Assembly: GCF_002270355.1 (NCBI RefSeq)
Contig: NZ_NJFZ01000009.1
Span: forward strand, 186,001-250,000
Direction of reading: 5' to 3'
From: Flectobacillus sp. BAB-3569
GTDB taxonomy: Bacteria > Bacteroidota > Bacteroidia > Cytophagales > Spirosomataceae
Length of the DNA stretch: 64,000 bases
A program made the translations under genes and the position numbers. Positions 25,488 through 34,487 of the stretch are shown piece after piece. Every line of letters starts with the position of its first letter. Position 1 is the stretch's first letter. The notes below the pieces were generated by a model, which did not search any database, was not told the DNA's origin, and saw nothing but the letters and a program-made list of their open reading frames with translations.

Positions 25488-26456
25488 TTATTTTTTCAAC
25501 TCTTCTACCTTTGGCAGATACAATAAGTATTTACTTGCAAATATCTGTTTGTTATCTTTTGGTAGTGTGATTTCTACCATGGCATCTTTCTTGTCTTTGC
25601 ACAAAATGATTCCTATGGTAGGTAATTCATCTTCTGTCTTAACAAATCGATCGTAATAATTTACATACATTTGCATTTGACCTAAATCCTGATGTTTCAA
25701 TTTCCCAATTTTTAAATCAATTAGAACAAAACATCGCAAAAGTCGATTATAAAAGACTAAATCTACTCGAAAGTGCTCTTCATCAAATGTAAATCGTACT
25801 TGCCTTCCAACAAAAGTGAATCCCTTCCCGAGTTCAAGTAAAAAATGCTCTAGACGGTCTATTATTGCTTGCTCAAGTTGTGTTTCAGAATAATTGGACT
25901 GTTCCTTTAAATTTAGAAACTCTAAAATATATGGGTCTTTTAAGGTCTCCAAAGGGTTAGTGACATTTCGTTCTACCGAACGGTCTTGGTTATTAACGTT
26001 CTTCGAAATCATTAAACGATGGTATACAGCAGAGTTAATTTGCCTTTCTAATGTCCTAACGCTCCATGAGTTTTGTTCAGCTTCTTTTTGATAATAAGCT
26101 CGTTCATTTTCATCCTCTATACGCATTAAGTGTATGTAATGTGTCCAGCTTAAGTTTTGCGAAATCGGTGATTTCGCATTCTTGAAAGTAATATAAAATT
26201 TACGAATTAGCTCAAGGTTTCTTTTAGAATAGCCCTTGCCAAATTCAATAGTTAATCTTTCAGATAGCTCTGAAAGAATAAAGGTTCCGTAGTCTGCATA
26301 GCTTTTCCCTTTTTGCTCTTGTTCAACAATTTGTTTTCCCAATTCAAAATAGGTATAAACCATAACGGAGTTAACTTGCTTTAGTAAAGTATCTTGAGCT
26401 TTACGTAAAAGCAACCTAATATTCTCAAAAAAAAGATTATCTAATTTTGTATCCAT
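25488..26456 (-). CDS. PDDEXK nuclease domain protein (DUF1016/YhcG)
   Basis: The 322-residue protein starts at the ATG at 26456; the longer frame begins with TTG. The N-terminal DUF1016 domain (NSVMVYTYFELGKQIVEQEQ and YSKRNLELIRKFYITF) is followed by a PD-(D/E)XK-like domain with FRVDLVFYNRLLRCFVLIDLKIG, containing D and DLK catalytic-type residues. This YhcG family is frequent near restriction and other mobile genes, and nuclease activity is inferred from the fold. Here it stands alone between two transpeptidases with no restriction partner. A TAnnTTTG match lies at 26585-26592. Confidence 0.88.
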   Translation of the reverse strand: MDTKLDNLFFENIRLLLRKAQDTLLKQVNSVMVYTYFELGKQIVEQEQKGKSYADYGTFILSELSERLTIEFGKGYSKRNLELIRKFYITFKNAKSPISQNLSWTHYIHLMRIEDENERAYYQKEAEQNSWSVRTLERQINSAVYHRLMISKNVNNQDRSVERNVTNPLETLKDPYILEFLNLKEQSNYSETQLEQAIIDRLEHFLLELGKGFTFVGRQVRFTFDEEHFRVDLVFYNRLLRCFVLIDLKIGKLKHQDLGQMQMYVNYYDRFVKTEDELPTIGIILCKDKKDAMVEITLPKDNKQIFASKYLLYLPKVEELKK

Positions 26457-26584
26457 CTTCAATGTGAAAAGCTAAAGTGACTTAAAACTCTATCCTCGTA
26501 GAAATGAAAATTATGTATTTGGAGTAGTGATCTTGTACTAAAGTAAGTTAAGCTCATTTTAAGAGTAGGTACATCACACAGGGG

Positions 26585-26592
26585 CAAATATA
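26585..26592 (-). promoter_or_regulatory. -7 promoter element TATATTTG
   Basis: Minus-strand match to TAnnTTTG, 129 bases before the DUF1016 gene. A -33 TTG is not evident. Confidence 0.3.
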
Positions 26593-26674
26593 AGTAAATG
26601 TTAGTGTTTATCACGGCTTATTTATATTTGGATGGAATAGTAATCGGAATTTATTTTGGGTGAATATATATGCC

Positions 26675-26699
26675 TAGTCCAAGACTAAGTCTCGAACCA
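26675..26699 (+). repeat. family B repeat relic
   Basis: The stretch TAGTCCAAGACTAAGTCTCG matches the internal palindrome of the full family B copies (24757 region and 61760 region) with one change, but no terminal repeats surround it. It lies 2 kb from the nearer full copy. Confidence 0.5.
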
Positions 26700-26735
26700 A
26701 TGTTTAGACTTGCAAATAATGAAATAAAACTTCCT

Positions 26736-28238
26736 CTACCTCACTTTCTGATAAACGTCTGAGTAAAAAATCAAATCGCCTTTTTCATTAATTCCAGAAC
26801 ACAAATAGCTAATCAATAGCGGTACATTAGGTTGAACTTGAAAGTAAATAGGCTTTAAATCTGGCTCATATTGCTGGGCAACTAGCTTTTGAATCAATGA
26901 AGAATTACCTATTAGTTTCTCAGCTAATTCTGTTGGTTTTTCTAAACGAATACAACCGTGACTCAACCAACGACTACCTTTCTGGAAAAGCTTTTTGGCA
27001 TTGGTATCGTGCAAGTATACCGTAAATGGGTTATCAAAATCAAATTTTACAATGCCTAAAGAATTATCACATCCTGCCACTTGTCGTAATTTATAAGGAA
27101 AGTTTTTGGCATTAAAGCTCGACCAAGGAAGTGTTGTTTCATCAATCACATTCCATTTTTGGTCAAGCACTTGTATGCTGTTATTGCTCAAATAATTGAC
27201 ATCTTTTTGGATTTGGGGCAACATTTCTTTGATAGTAATGCTCGACGGAACAAACCAATAAGGGAAGAAAATACATTGCTTAATCGTACTTATCAAACTA
27301 GGAGTGGGTGTTTTGGGATTGCCAACAATCACACGCATTGATAAGGTTTTAGTTTGTGCTTCAATCATCGAAAACTCAGCAGAAGGGATATTGACCCATA
27401 AATAAGTTGGGAATTTCCATGCATTCAAGAAACGAATATAATTGAGGTCGTACTTAAGTAGGTTCAGTAGTTGTAATTTGCCTAAGTTTAAGGCTTTAAG
27501 GGTGTTTGTTCCTAGTTTTCCATCTGATTCCAAGTTGAATTTTTCTTGAAACTGTTTCAGCGCTTCGGTCAAAATGATCTCGCTATCATAAGTGCTCAGC
27601 GACTCTATACATTGCCAAAAGACTAACTTTTGCTGAAGACCCTTATTTTCTACAAAGGTTTTTGACAAGTTTGTAGGAATAAATAAACTATCAGGTGCAT
27701 TTAGTAATTGTTGGTAGACTTCTAAAGTCTTCTTGTAATGTTGACTTGATACCTGATATTTCTCAAGAAGCTTGGCAAAAGACCCATATTTGATATTTTG
27801 ATGAAGGATTTGAGGAGTGTTTATTGACCGATTTTGGTATTCGATTCCATTAAAAGCTAATGTTTTTGGTTTGCATCCAAACGTAAAATCGCTGAAATAG
27901 GTTAGCATTGCATGAGTACACAACAACTCATATTCAAGCTGGTTGATGTTTGGTTGAATAAGATAGTCGAAGTGATAGTCTTGTGGATTGAGACCATATT
28001 GTGTGGCTTTGCGTAGCTCCTCTATAAAACTTTCTTGAAATGCTTTATTTTCATGCCAAATAGGTTGGAAGTTATTGTCTTTATAAAAAGCCTGTAACTC
28101 CGAGGGTTCAGTAATGCTGAGTTGTTTGGCAAAAACAGGATCTTCACATAATTGCTTTAATAGACTTTCAATGTTTTCTTGCGCAAAGGTGGTTGCCGAA
28201 ACAAGAAGTAATATAATTGAGAAATAGACCTTTTTCAT
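26736..28238 (-). CDS. L,D-transpeptidase family protein (YcbB-like)
   Basis: The 500-residue product has a signal peptide (MKKVYFSIILLLVSATTFAQ), a helical scaffold domain (about 22-200) and a peptidoglycan-binding-type helix bundle around LKQFQEKFNLESDGKLGTNT (227-246). The YkuD catalytic domain has H410 in YLHDTNAK and the nucleophile motif SHGCIRL with C429. This is the architecture of periplasmic YcbB/LdtD transpeptidases that make 3-3 crosslinks in murein. Length fits the family. The upstream region has a terminator for the previous minus-strand gene and a TGATAATTATCA palindrome. Confidence 0.9.
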   Translation of the reverse strand: MKKVYFSIILLLVSATTFAQENIESLLKQLCEDPVFAKQLSITEPSELQAFYKDNNFQPIWHENKAFQESFIEELRKATQYGLNPQDYHFDYLIQPNINQLEYELLCTHAMLTYFSDFTFGCKPKTLAFNGIEYQNRSINTPQILHQNIKYGSFAKLLEKYQVSSQHYKKTLEVYQQLLNAPDSLFIPTNLSKTFVENKGLQQKLVFWQCIESLSTYDSEIILTEALKQFQEKFNLESDGKLGTNTLKALNLGKLQLLNLLKYDLNYIRFLNAWKFPTYLWVNIPSAEFSMIEAQTKTLSMRVIVGNPKTPTPSLISTIKQCIFFPYWFVPSSITIKEMLPQIQKDVNYLSNNSIQVLDQKWNVIDETTLPWSSFNAKNFPYKLRQVAGCDNSLGIVKFDFDNPFTVYLHDTNAKKLFQKGSRWLSHGCIRLEKPTELAEKLIGNSSLIQKLVAQQYEPDLKPIYFQVQPNVPLLISYLCSGINEKGDLIFYSDVYQKVR

Positions 28239-28340
28239 AAAATAAATAGCTTGTTGTGGAAGACTTTTACAAAGGTCGCTTGGAAAGGAGAGGAGTAAAC
28301 TGAGTAGTTCAGGTAGAAAAAATGATAATTATCATTCATC

Positions 28341-28370
28341 AAAAAAGCCATCCCCGAAGGAATGGCTTTT
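28341..28370 (-). terminator. terminator of the 434-residue amidohydrolase gene
   Basis: The minus strand forms AAAAGCCATTCC, loop, GGATGGCTTTTTT, 26 bases after the stop codon. It is a stem of about 10 pairs followed by six T. Confidence 0.75.
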
Positions 28371-28395
28371 ATACTATTAGCAGATGATACAGCGC

Positions 28396-29700
28396 TTATT
28401 TTGTTCCGTATTTTTCTGAATACTTTTTGTACAAACGTTTTTGTTTGTCATCCAAGTCGATTTTCTTTCCTTGAATAAATGCGTGTTCTACTTTTGCCGA
28501 ACGCATATCTAACAAATCACCTTGTGACACTACCAAAGTAGCTTGTTTACCAACTTCCAAAGAGCCTACATATTTGTCGATACCCAAGATTTTAGCGTTG
28601 TTGATTGTTACCAATTTCAAAGCATCGTCTTTTGACATACCGTGTCCAGCTACTGTACCAGCCAAGAAAGGCAAGTTACGTGTACGCCAGTGCATACCAA
28701 TATAGGCCAAACCAACAGTTACGCCTTTTTGAGCCAATAGTTGAGGCAATTTGTAAGGTAAATCTGTGTCATCGTCAATGCTATTTGGCAAGCGATGCGT
28801 ACCTGATACAATCACAGGAACGTTGTTATCACGCAAGAAATCTGCTGCCAAAAGAGACTCTTCACCACCGATAATTACGATGCTTTTTACCCCTTTTGAT
28901 TTAGCAAACTGAACTGCTTCGATGATTTCTTTACCATAATCAGCCGAGATGTACAATTTTTTAGTTCCGTCAAAAAGACCTTTCATTGCCTCCAATTTTA
29001 CATTGATAGGATTAGGGTTTTTGATTTGTCCATAAGCTGTCGCATCGTCAAACAACTGTGCCAATTCACGGATTTGCTCTTCTTTCTTATCGTTTTTCTT
29101 TGTTGTAGAAGAAAACGTTTCGAAGTTAAATTCACGTTTGAAATAGCCTACCCAGTTAAGGTGAATACCATCATCTTTCTTCAAAACGGCATCTTCCCAG
29201 TTCCAGCCATCTAAGTTCATGATAGAAGACATACCCGAGATAATTTCACCTACTGGCGTAACTTGAGTAATCAAAACACCGTTACCACGAACCGTTGGAA
29301 TTAATTCTGAGTCAGTGTTATAAGCAATCAAAGCACGAACGTGAGGGTTGATTGCACCTACTTCTTGTTGGTCGACTGTAGCACGAACCGCTTCGATTTC
29401 TACCAAACCTAGTTGGTTGGCAGGAGCAATCAAGCCAGGGAAAACGTGTTTTCCTGTTACGTCGATGGTTTCGGTACCAGTTTTATCATAAGTTGTTCCT
29501 GCAGGACCAACTTTAGTGATAACTCCTTTATCAAAAACAATTACACCATTTTCAATCACAGGACCTGCTGCCGTGTGAATAGTGGCACCCGTCAAAGCAA
29601 TAGGCTTAGACTGAGGGGTAGCTGCCGCTTGGTTTTGAGCGAAGGTCGTCTTCATACCCAAAAACAAAGCTAGCGTATATAATAATGCTGATTTTTTCAT
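28396..29700 (-). CDS. amidohydrolase-fold protein lacking the HxH motif
   Basis: The 434-residue product has a signal peptide (MKKSALLYTLALFLGMKTTFAQ) after choosing the ATG at 29700. It has the family's N-terminal beta-sandwich (GVIVFDKGVITKVGPAG) and the closing GSLEVGKQATLVVSQGDLLD. Where active relatives read a metal-binding HxH after the first strand, this one reads HVFPGLIAPANQLGLVEI, so the HxH pair is absent. It is probably a catalytically altered or inactive member. The gene is next to, and in the same direction as, a 1024-residue amidohydrolase that keeps the metal ligands; a paired complex is possible. Confidence 0.82.
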   Translation of the reverse strand: MKKSALLYTLALFLGMKTTFAQNQAAATPQSKPIALTGATIHTAAGPVIENGVIVFDKGVITKVGPAGTTYDKTGTETIDVTGKHVFPGLIAPANQLGLVEIEAVRATVDQQEVGAINPHVRALIAYNTDSELIPTVRGNGVLITQVTPVGEIISGMSSIMNLDGWNWEDAVLKKDDGIHLNWVGYFKREFNFETFSSTTKKNDKKEEQIRELAQLFDDATAYGQIKNPNPINVKLEAMKGLFDGTKKLYISADYGKEIIEAVQFAKSKGVKSIVIIGGEESLLAADFLRDNNVPVIVSGTHRLPNSIDDDTDLPYKLPQLLAQKGVTVGLAYIGMHWRTRNLPFLAGTVAGHGMSKDDALKLVTINNAKILGIDKYVGSLEVGKQATLVVSQGDLLDMRSAKVEHAFIQGKKIDLDDKQKRLYKKYSEKYGTK

Positions 29701-29813
29701 TTTGTAATAAAATTTTAAGTCATGAAAAATGTCTGAACTTGACATTTTATCTTAAAACATGTACTGAATTTGAGACAAATGATGCTTTGCTAACTTAGCA
29801 GAGTAGTAAATGG

Positions 29814-29849
29814 GAATTATTCACCATTCACAACTCACCATTCAACACT
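29814..29849. repeat. CACCATTCACAACTCACCATTC-type repeat unit at a stop codon
   Basis: This single-arm relative of the hairpin repeats at 15566 and 17352 directly abuts the stop codon of the 1024-residue amidohydrolase (29850). A weaker related stretch is at 42713-42735. Confidence 0.45.
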
Positions 29850-32800
29850 CTATTTGTCACAGTTGTCTTGTAACTGTAATGTACCAAATGCACGAGTTTC
29901 GCCTTCTTCTTCAGTTAAACCACCCAAAGAGTTACAAACGAACAATCTTGGTTTGCGCATTTCTGGTCTAGCAGTAGGAGCACCACTTGCTTTTGAATTC
30001 AACATTTTTTGAATCAAACGGTTACGTTCAGCAGCGATATTAGCACGCAATTCTTTGTCTTTTTCGATGTCGAAATACACTGCACCTTCAATGATAGTTT
30101 TTTCTGGTTTTGCGTAAACAGAAAGTGGATTTTCGTTCCAAAGTACAACGTCAGCATCTTTACCAGCTTTGATACTACCCAAACGGTTGTCAAGGTGCAT
30201 CATTTTTGCAGGGTTCAATGTTACCAATTTCCAAGCTTCTTCTTCAGTAAGACCACCGTACATGACTGTTTTTGCAGCCTCTTGGTTCAAACGGCGAGCC
30301 ATTTCAGCATCATCAGAGTTGATTGAGGTATTGATACCAACTTTTGTCATCAAAGCAGCGTTGAAAGGAATCGCTTCTTTTACTTCCATTTTGTATGCCC
30401 ACCAGTCAGCAAAAGTTGAACCACTTGCACCGTGTGCTTTCATTTTGTCAGCTACTTTATAACCTTCCAAAATGTGCGTAAAGGTATTTACTTTGAAACC
30501 CAATGAATCAGCTACTTTCAACAACATATTGATTTCAGACTGAACATAAGAGTGACAAGTGATAAAACGTTTTTTGTTCAAAATCTCAGATAAAGCATCC
30601 AATTCTAAATCACGACGTGGAGGAGTCAAAGTAGCTTTGTTAGCTGCTTTGTTATATTCAGCCCAAGCTTTATCATATTCTTTCGCACGCAAGAAAGCGT
30701 CCATCATGATTTGCTCAACACCCATACGAGTTTGAGGGAAACGAATACGAGCACGGTCACCCCAGTTTGCTTGTTTTACGTTTTCACCCAAAGCAAACTT
30801 GATATATCCATCAGCATTTTGAATTTTCATTACTTCTGGTGCTTCACCCCATTTCAATTTCACGATTGCCGACTGACCACCGATACAGTTAGCTGAACCA
30901 TGTAGCAATTGTGATGAAGTTACACCACCTGCCAATTGACGATAGATATTTACGTCTTCTGAGTTTACTACATCTTCCATACGAACTTCAGCAGTAACTG
31001 ACTGAGAACCTTCGTTTACAGAAAGCAATGCAATATGAGAGTGTTCGTCAAAAATACCATTGGTCAAGTGTTTACCAGTTCCATCAACCACTTTTGCACC
31101 AGTTACTGACAAGTTTTTACCCACCTGAGCGATTTTACCATCTTTCAATAATACGTCCGTATTTTTCAAAATACCATCCTTCTCGTTTGTCCAAACGGTA
31201 GCATTTTTAATCAATAAAGTCTCAGCTTTTGGTTTTGTCTCAGCACCATATCCATTGAAAGGATATACGATTTTGCCTATTGTTGGAACAGGTTTCTTAG
31301 TAGTATCTGCTTTTGCAACAGCTTCTTTGAAAGCTTCTTTGAAAATAGCGTCAAATTTTACAGGAGTACCTGCTGCATCAAATCCATCGCCTTTGATGTT
31401 TTTGCCATCATAATAAGCACTAATACGAGTATCACCTTTGTCTTTTTTAGCATCTAATTTGAATGATAAAGTCAACAAATCGCCTGTTCTAGTCACTTTT
31501 GGAGAAACCTTAACTGAATCTGATACTTGGATTTGGAACTCTGGCTTATCTACTTTACCTGTTACATTCAATTTCAAACCTGATTTACCTGCTACGCTCA
31601 AATCGTAAGAAGCACGCATATCAGTCACATTCATGTTGTTTACTACATAACGTTTTCCTTTTACCCAGTTTTCATAAATTACATTACTTTCCTTGAAAAG
31701 GTTGTCAGATGTAATCAAGAAGTTTGCCAGCATACCAGGTTTCAAGCTACCCACCAAGTTATCTACTTTGTTGAATTGAGCAGGAACCGAAGTCAAAGCT
31801 GCCAAAGCAACTTTTTCATCCAAACCATATTCTACAGCTTTACGCAAGTTTGCCCAGAAATCTGATTTACTTCTTACGTTAGAAGTAGTAATAGCAAAAG
31901 GAACACCCGCTTTCGCCAAGATAGCTGGATTGGCAGGAGCCATTTCCCAGTGTTTCATATCCGATAACGAAACCACGCTTGCATCAAACGGATCTTCTAC
32001 GTCAGGAGTTGTTGGAAAATTCAAAGGAATAATCAAGGAAACACCAGCCGCTTTTACTTCATCAAGACGTTGGTATTCGTCACCACCACCTTTTATGATG
32101 TAATTAACACCAAATTCTTTTCCGATTTTGTTAGCTCTCAAAATACCCAATTTGTCAGATACCTCAAATACCTGTGGTACTGATTGGCTATTGTTGAAAG
32201 ACTCTAAAGAGATATTGTACTCTGTTTTGTTTTTACTCTTCTTATACCAATCAGCATCCAAATAAGTTTGACGTAACAATGCTACTGAACCCATCAATGA
32301 GTTTGGATAGTCTTGAGTTGAAGACCCTTTAGATAGAGAGTAATGTGCTGAAACATTAGTTTTCAACAAAGCCTCTTGGTCACGACCGTCGATTAAGGCA
32401 ACCAATGCCGAAGTACCTCGAACGATACCATCTTGTACGTGTGTGATAGCAGCCCCAAAACCAGCCTTACGTAACTCGTCAGCTGCGGTAGGATTACTTG
32501 CATAGATAGCTGCTGCATTTACTTCTGGCAAAACAGCTTGGTTCCAGTTGTAAGCACCTTGTTTTTTCGATTCGAACTGAGGATCACCTCTAAAGCTACG
32601 ACCTTCTCTTTTTAATTCAGGCATACCATAGCTACTATACGCTTCTACTAAAGAAGGATAGATGCGTTTGCCTTTTAGGTCAATTACTTGCGTACCAGCA
32701 GGGAGAGTAATGTTTTTGCCTACTGCTTCAATCACAGAACCTTTGATTACTAAGGTTGCGCCTTCTAAAACTGTATTAGCATCTGAAACGATAGTAGCAT

Positions 32801-32924
32801 TGACAAATGCATACGTGTTTGGACGCTCATCTTGCACCCCGTTTCGAGGAAACGTGGTGGTTTGAGCTCTAAGCACCGTTCCAAACATGATAATGTTGAT
32901 GAACGTGTAAAGAATCTTCTTCAT
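29850..32924 (-). CDS. large amidohydrolase, two tandem halves
   Basis: The 1024-residue product has a signal peptide (MKKILYTFINIIMFGTVLRAQ). The N-terminal half (about 25-450) is an amidohydrolase-like domain that lacks HxH (RIYPSLVEAYSSYGMPE). A beta-rich linker follows. The C-terminal half (about 580-990) has the metal ligands: DEHSHIALL near 630, CHSYVQSE near 791, HILEGYK near 818 and NSDDAEM near 871. It is therefore likely to be a periplasmic metal hydrolase acting on an amide, imide or dipeptide-like substrate. The gene is followed 149 bases later by the 434-residue paralogue; the stop codon abuts a repeat. Confidence 0.87.
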   Translation of the reverse strand: MKKILYTFINIIMFGTVLRAQTTTFPRNGVQDERPNTYAFVNATIVSDANTVLEGATLVIKGSVIEAVGKNITLPAGTQVIDLKGKRIYPSLVEAYSSYGMPELKREGRSFRGDPQFESKKQGAYNWNQAVLPEVNAAAIYASNPTAADELRKAGFGAAITHVQDGIVRGTSALVALIDGRDQEALLKTNVSAHYSLSKGSSTQDYPNSLMGSVALLRQTYLDADWYKKSKNKTEYNISLESFNNSQSVPQVFEVSDKLGILRANKIGKEFGVNYIIKGGGDEYQRLDEVKAAGVSLIIPLNFPTTPDVEDPFDASVVSLSDMKHWEMAPANPAILAKAGVPFAITTSNVRSKSDFWANLRKAVEYGLDEKVALAALTSVPAQFNKVDNLVGSLKPGMLANFLITSDNLFKESNVIYENWVKGKRYVVNNMNVTDMRASYDLSVAGKSGLKLNVTGKVDKPEFQIQVSDSVKVSPKVTRTGDLLTLSFKLDAKKDKGDTRISAYYDGKNIKGDGFDAAGTPVKFDAIFKEAFKEAVAKADTTKKPVPTIGKIVYPFNGYGAETKPKAETLLIKNATVWTNEKDGILKNTDVLLKDGKIAQVGKNLSVTGAKVVDGTGKHLTNGIFDEHSHIALLSVNEGSQSVTAEVRMEDVVNSEDVNIYRQLAGGVTSSQLLHGSANCIGGQSAIVKLKWGEAPEVMKIQNADGYIKFALGENVKQANWGDRARIRFPQTRMGVEQIMMDAFLRAKEYDKAWAEYNKAANKATLTPPRRDLELDALSEILNKKRFITCHSYVQSEINMLLKVADSLGFKVNTFTHILEGYKVADKMKAHGASGSTFADWWAYKMEVKEAIPFNAALMTKVGINTSINSDDAEMARRLNQEAAKTVMYGGLTEEEAWKLVTLNPAKMMHLDNRLGSIKAGKDADVVLWNENPLSVYAKPEKTIIEGAVYFDIEKDKELRANIAAERNRLIQKMLNSKASGAPTARPEMRKPRLFVCNSLGGLTEEEGETRAFGTLQLQDNCDK

Positions 32925-33048
32925 AAAAAGAAATTTAGATTAAAGGTAGTTTGTGTAAAGTGATATGGCAAACTAAAGGATTTGCCCAATGAAATATTAC
33001 ATCATGTAAAAATTGTATGATAATCTCGAACTTCCAACAAGTTTTGAC

Positions 33049-33056
33049 CAAATTTA
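33049..33056 (-). promoter_or_regulatory. -7 promoter element TAAATTTG
   Basis: Minus-strand match to TAnnTTTG, 125 bases upstream of the large amidohydrolase start. The -33 element is unclear. Confidence 0.35.
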
Positions 33057-33139
33057 GACCAAGTCAGGGATTCCATCGCTTAAATACAAAAGGTGAATTT
33101 TTACAGTAGGATAATAATGAGTTTTTATAATATTTTTCT

Positions 33140-33166
33140 CGTAAACGTTTCCGTAAACGTTTACGG
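33140..33166 (+). promoter_or_regulatory. two LacI-type operator palindromes
   Basis: The sequence contains two AAACGTTT cores 12 bases apart (33143-33150 and 33155-33162). The second sits in the perfect 16-base palindrome CCGTAAACGTTTACGG (33151-33166). Central-CG palindromes of this kind are typical LacI-family operators. They lie 83 to 109 bases before the sigma factor start codon. No LacI gene is in the window. Confidence 0.6.
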
Positions 33167-33248
33167 AAAAATATTCAATAAAACCCTTGAAAAGTGCTAT
33201 TTTGTTTGTATATCTTTAGGAAAGAATCTCAGAAAACAACTCATTTTT

Positions 33249-33830
33249 ATGATGACTGCAAAAAGAATTACGGATGAAGTAGCTTTGTGGAACGCATTTC
33301 GTGGAGGGGATCACGACGCATTTACATTAATATATCGTAGCTATGTAAACCTCTTGTATAACTATAGTACTAGTATTACCCAAGACCGTGAGTTAATCAA
33401 GGACTGTTTGCACGATTTGTTTGTAGAGCTTTGGAAAAATCACCAGAATTTAGGTGAAACTACTTCTATTCGTTACTACCTGATGGCTTCTATAAAAAGA
33501 AAGTTGGTTCGTCATTTGGAAACCCAACAACGTCAGACCTTGCATCATGAAGGTTACTATGTCGAAAATCCAGATTTTGTGGGATCGCATGAAAATCGTT
33601 TAGTGGCTTTTGAAGAGGAGCAAAAATTCAATCATGTTCTTAGTGAGTCTTTTCGTTTTTTGACAAAAAGACAAAGAGAAGCACTTTCTCTTAAATTCTT
33701 TCATGATATGGATACCGACCAGATTTCAAATAAAATGAACATCAATCCTCAGTCGGTGTACAATCTTATTTTTGGAGCTTTAAAGACTTTAAAACAACAC
33801 ATTGGTGCCGAACAAATAGCTTTTGCATAG
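33249..33830 (+). CDS. ECF (FecI-like) RNA polymerase sigma factor
   Basis: The 193-residue protein starts at the ATG pair at 33249/33252; the longer frame would translate through the operator sites. Region 2 is seen in HDAFTLIYRSYVNLLYNYST and LIKDCLHDLFVELWKN, and region 4 in FRFLTKRQREALSLKFFHDM and INPQSVYNLIFGAL. This is the group of Bacteroidota ECF sigma factors that drive SusCD or TonB receptor loci. It is followed by a strong terminator, so SusCD is not simply co-transcribed with it. A LacI-type operator pair upstream suggests sugar-responsive control. Confidence 0.88.
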   Translation: MMTAKRITDEVALWNAFRGGDHDAFTLIYRSYVNLLYNYSTSITQDRELIKDCLHDLFVELWKNHQNLGETTSIRYYLMASIKRKLVRHLETQQRQTLHHEGYYVENPDFVGSHENRLVAFEEEQKFNHVLSESFRFLTKRQREALSLKFFHDMDTDQISNKMNINPQSVYNLIFGALKTLKQHIGAEQIAFA

Positions 33831-33857
33831 GGATTAGATTAAATACATAAGATTACC

Positions 33858-33898
33858 AAAACCTGTCACAAAAAACTGTGCAGGTTTTTTTTATTTTT
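33858..33898 (+). terminator. terminator of the sigma factor gene
   Basis: AAACCTG(T)CACA pairs with TGTGCAGGTTT (one bulged base), followed by eight T, then ATTTTTTT. It lies 28 bases after the stop codon. Confidence 0.8.
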
Positions 33899-34190
33899 TT
33901 CAGTAGAAAAAACACTTATCTGTCTTATGTTGTTAAAATTCAAAAAATAAGTAAAATAATTATATATATTTTTCCGCTCTACCTCATAGAAAATATTTCT
34001 TTTCTAATACCTACAATTGCCTCATTATATCCCTATTTTATTATTAATATACGGAATTAAGTATTTAATAATCAATATGTTAAAATTAAATTGGAAAAAC
34101 TGTCCTTTTTCGTCTGTAAAATCGAGTAGAAAAAAATAAATTGTGTCTTGTGTAGTAAAATTGCAAAAAATACTTTCAAAAGTTCAATTT
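33899..34190. other. AT-rich intergenic stretch before the SusCD block
   Basis: About 290 bases of very AT-rich sequence, including ATTATATATATT runs. A promoter for the FecR remnant and SusCD is expected here, but no TAnnTTTG match with a -33 partner was found. Confidence 0.4.
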
Positions 34191-34456
34191 ATGGCACGCC
34201 TCGACAACATTCTAAAATATGAGTTTTTTCATGCTGAAGATTTTATCTCAGATACCTTTTTTTAGAATGGGTAGCCTCACCAAGTAATCAGGAATATTGT
34301 GCTTTTTGGAATCAGTTGATAGATATATATCCTGATAAATACTTTGAAATAGAAACAGCAAAAGAAATTCTTCAGAATAGTTGCGAAGGTCAGGGCCTGA
34401 ACCCATTTGAAGAAGAAGAACTTTGGCGAAAAATCAATAAATCTTTATTATCCTAA
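34191..34456 (+). pseudogene. FecR-like anti-sigma N-terminal domain, frameshifted and truncated
   Basis: The ATG at 34191 opens a frame (MARLDNILKYEFFHAEDF) that stops after 24 residues in a T-run at 34257-34263. Seven T are present and eight would continue the frame as LEWVASPSNQEYCAFWNQL and so on to 34456, 88 residues in total. The restored sequence fits the N-terminal sigma-binding domain of FecR anti-sigma factors (FxxDxxFxxWVxxP, then W and HP/YP spacing). Even restored, it lacks the transmembrane helix and periplasmic FecR domain of the usual roughly 330 residues. It sits between the sigma factor and SusC, the normal FecR place. It may be a decayed gene or a single-domain anti-sigma. 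Confidence 0.65.
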
Positions 34457-34487
34457 TCAATCAGTTTCATTTTAAAACCAATAGACT

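Noticed and set aside
28321-28336. AATGATAATTATCATT palindrome, Fur-box-like
   Set aside because: It resembles part of the proteobacterial Fur box, but the downstream gene is an L,D-transpeptidase and the site lies directly against a terminator; AT-rich chance palindrome is as likely.
33878-34060. 60-residue plus-strand frame after the sigma gene
   Set aside because: It starts inside the T-run of a terminator and translates AT-rich DNA into Ile/Phe/Ser/Tyr runs.
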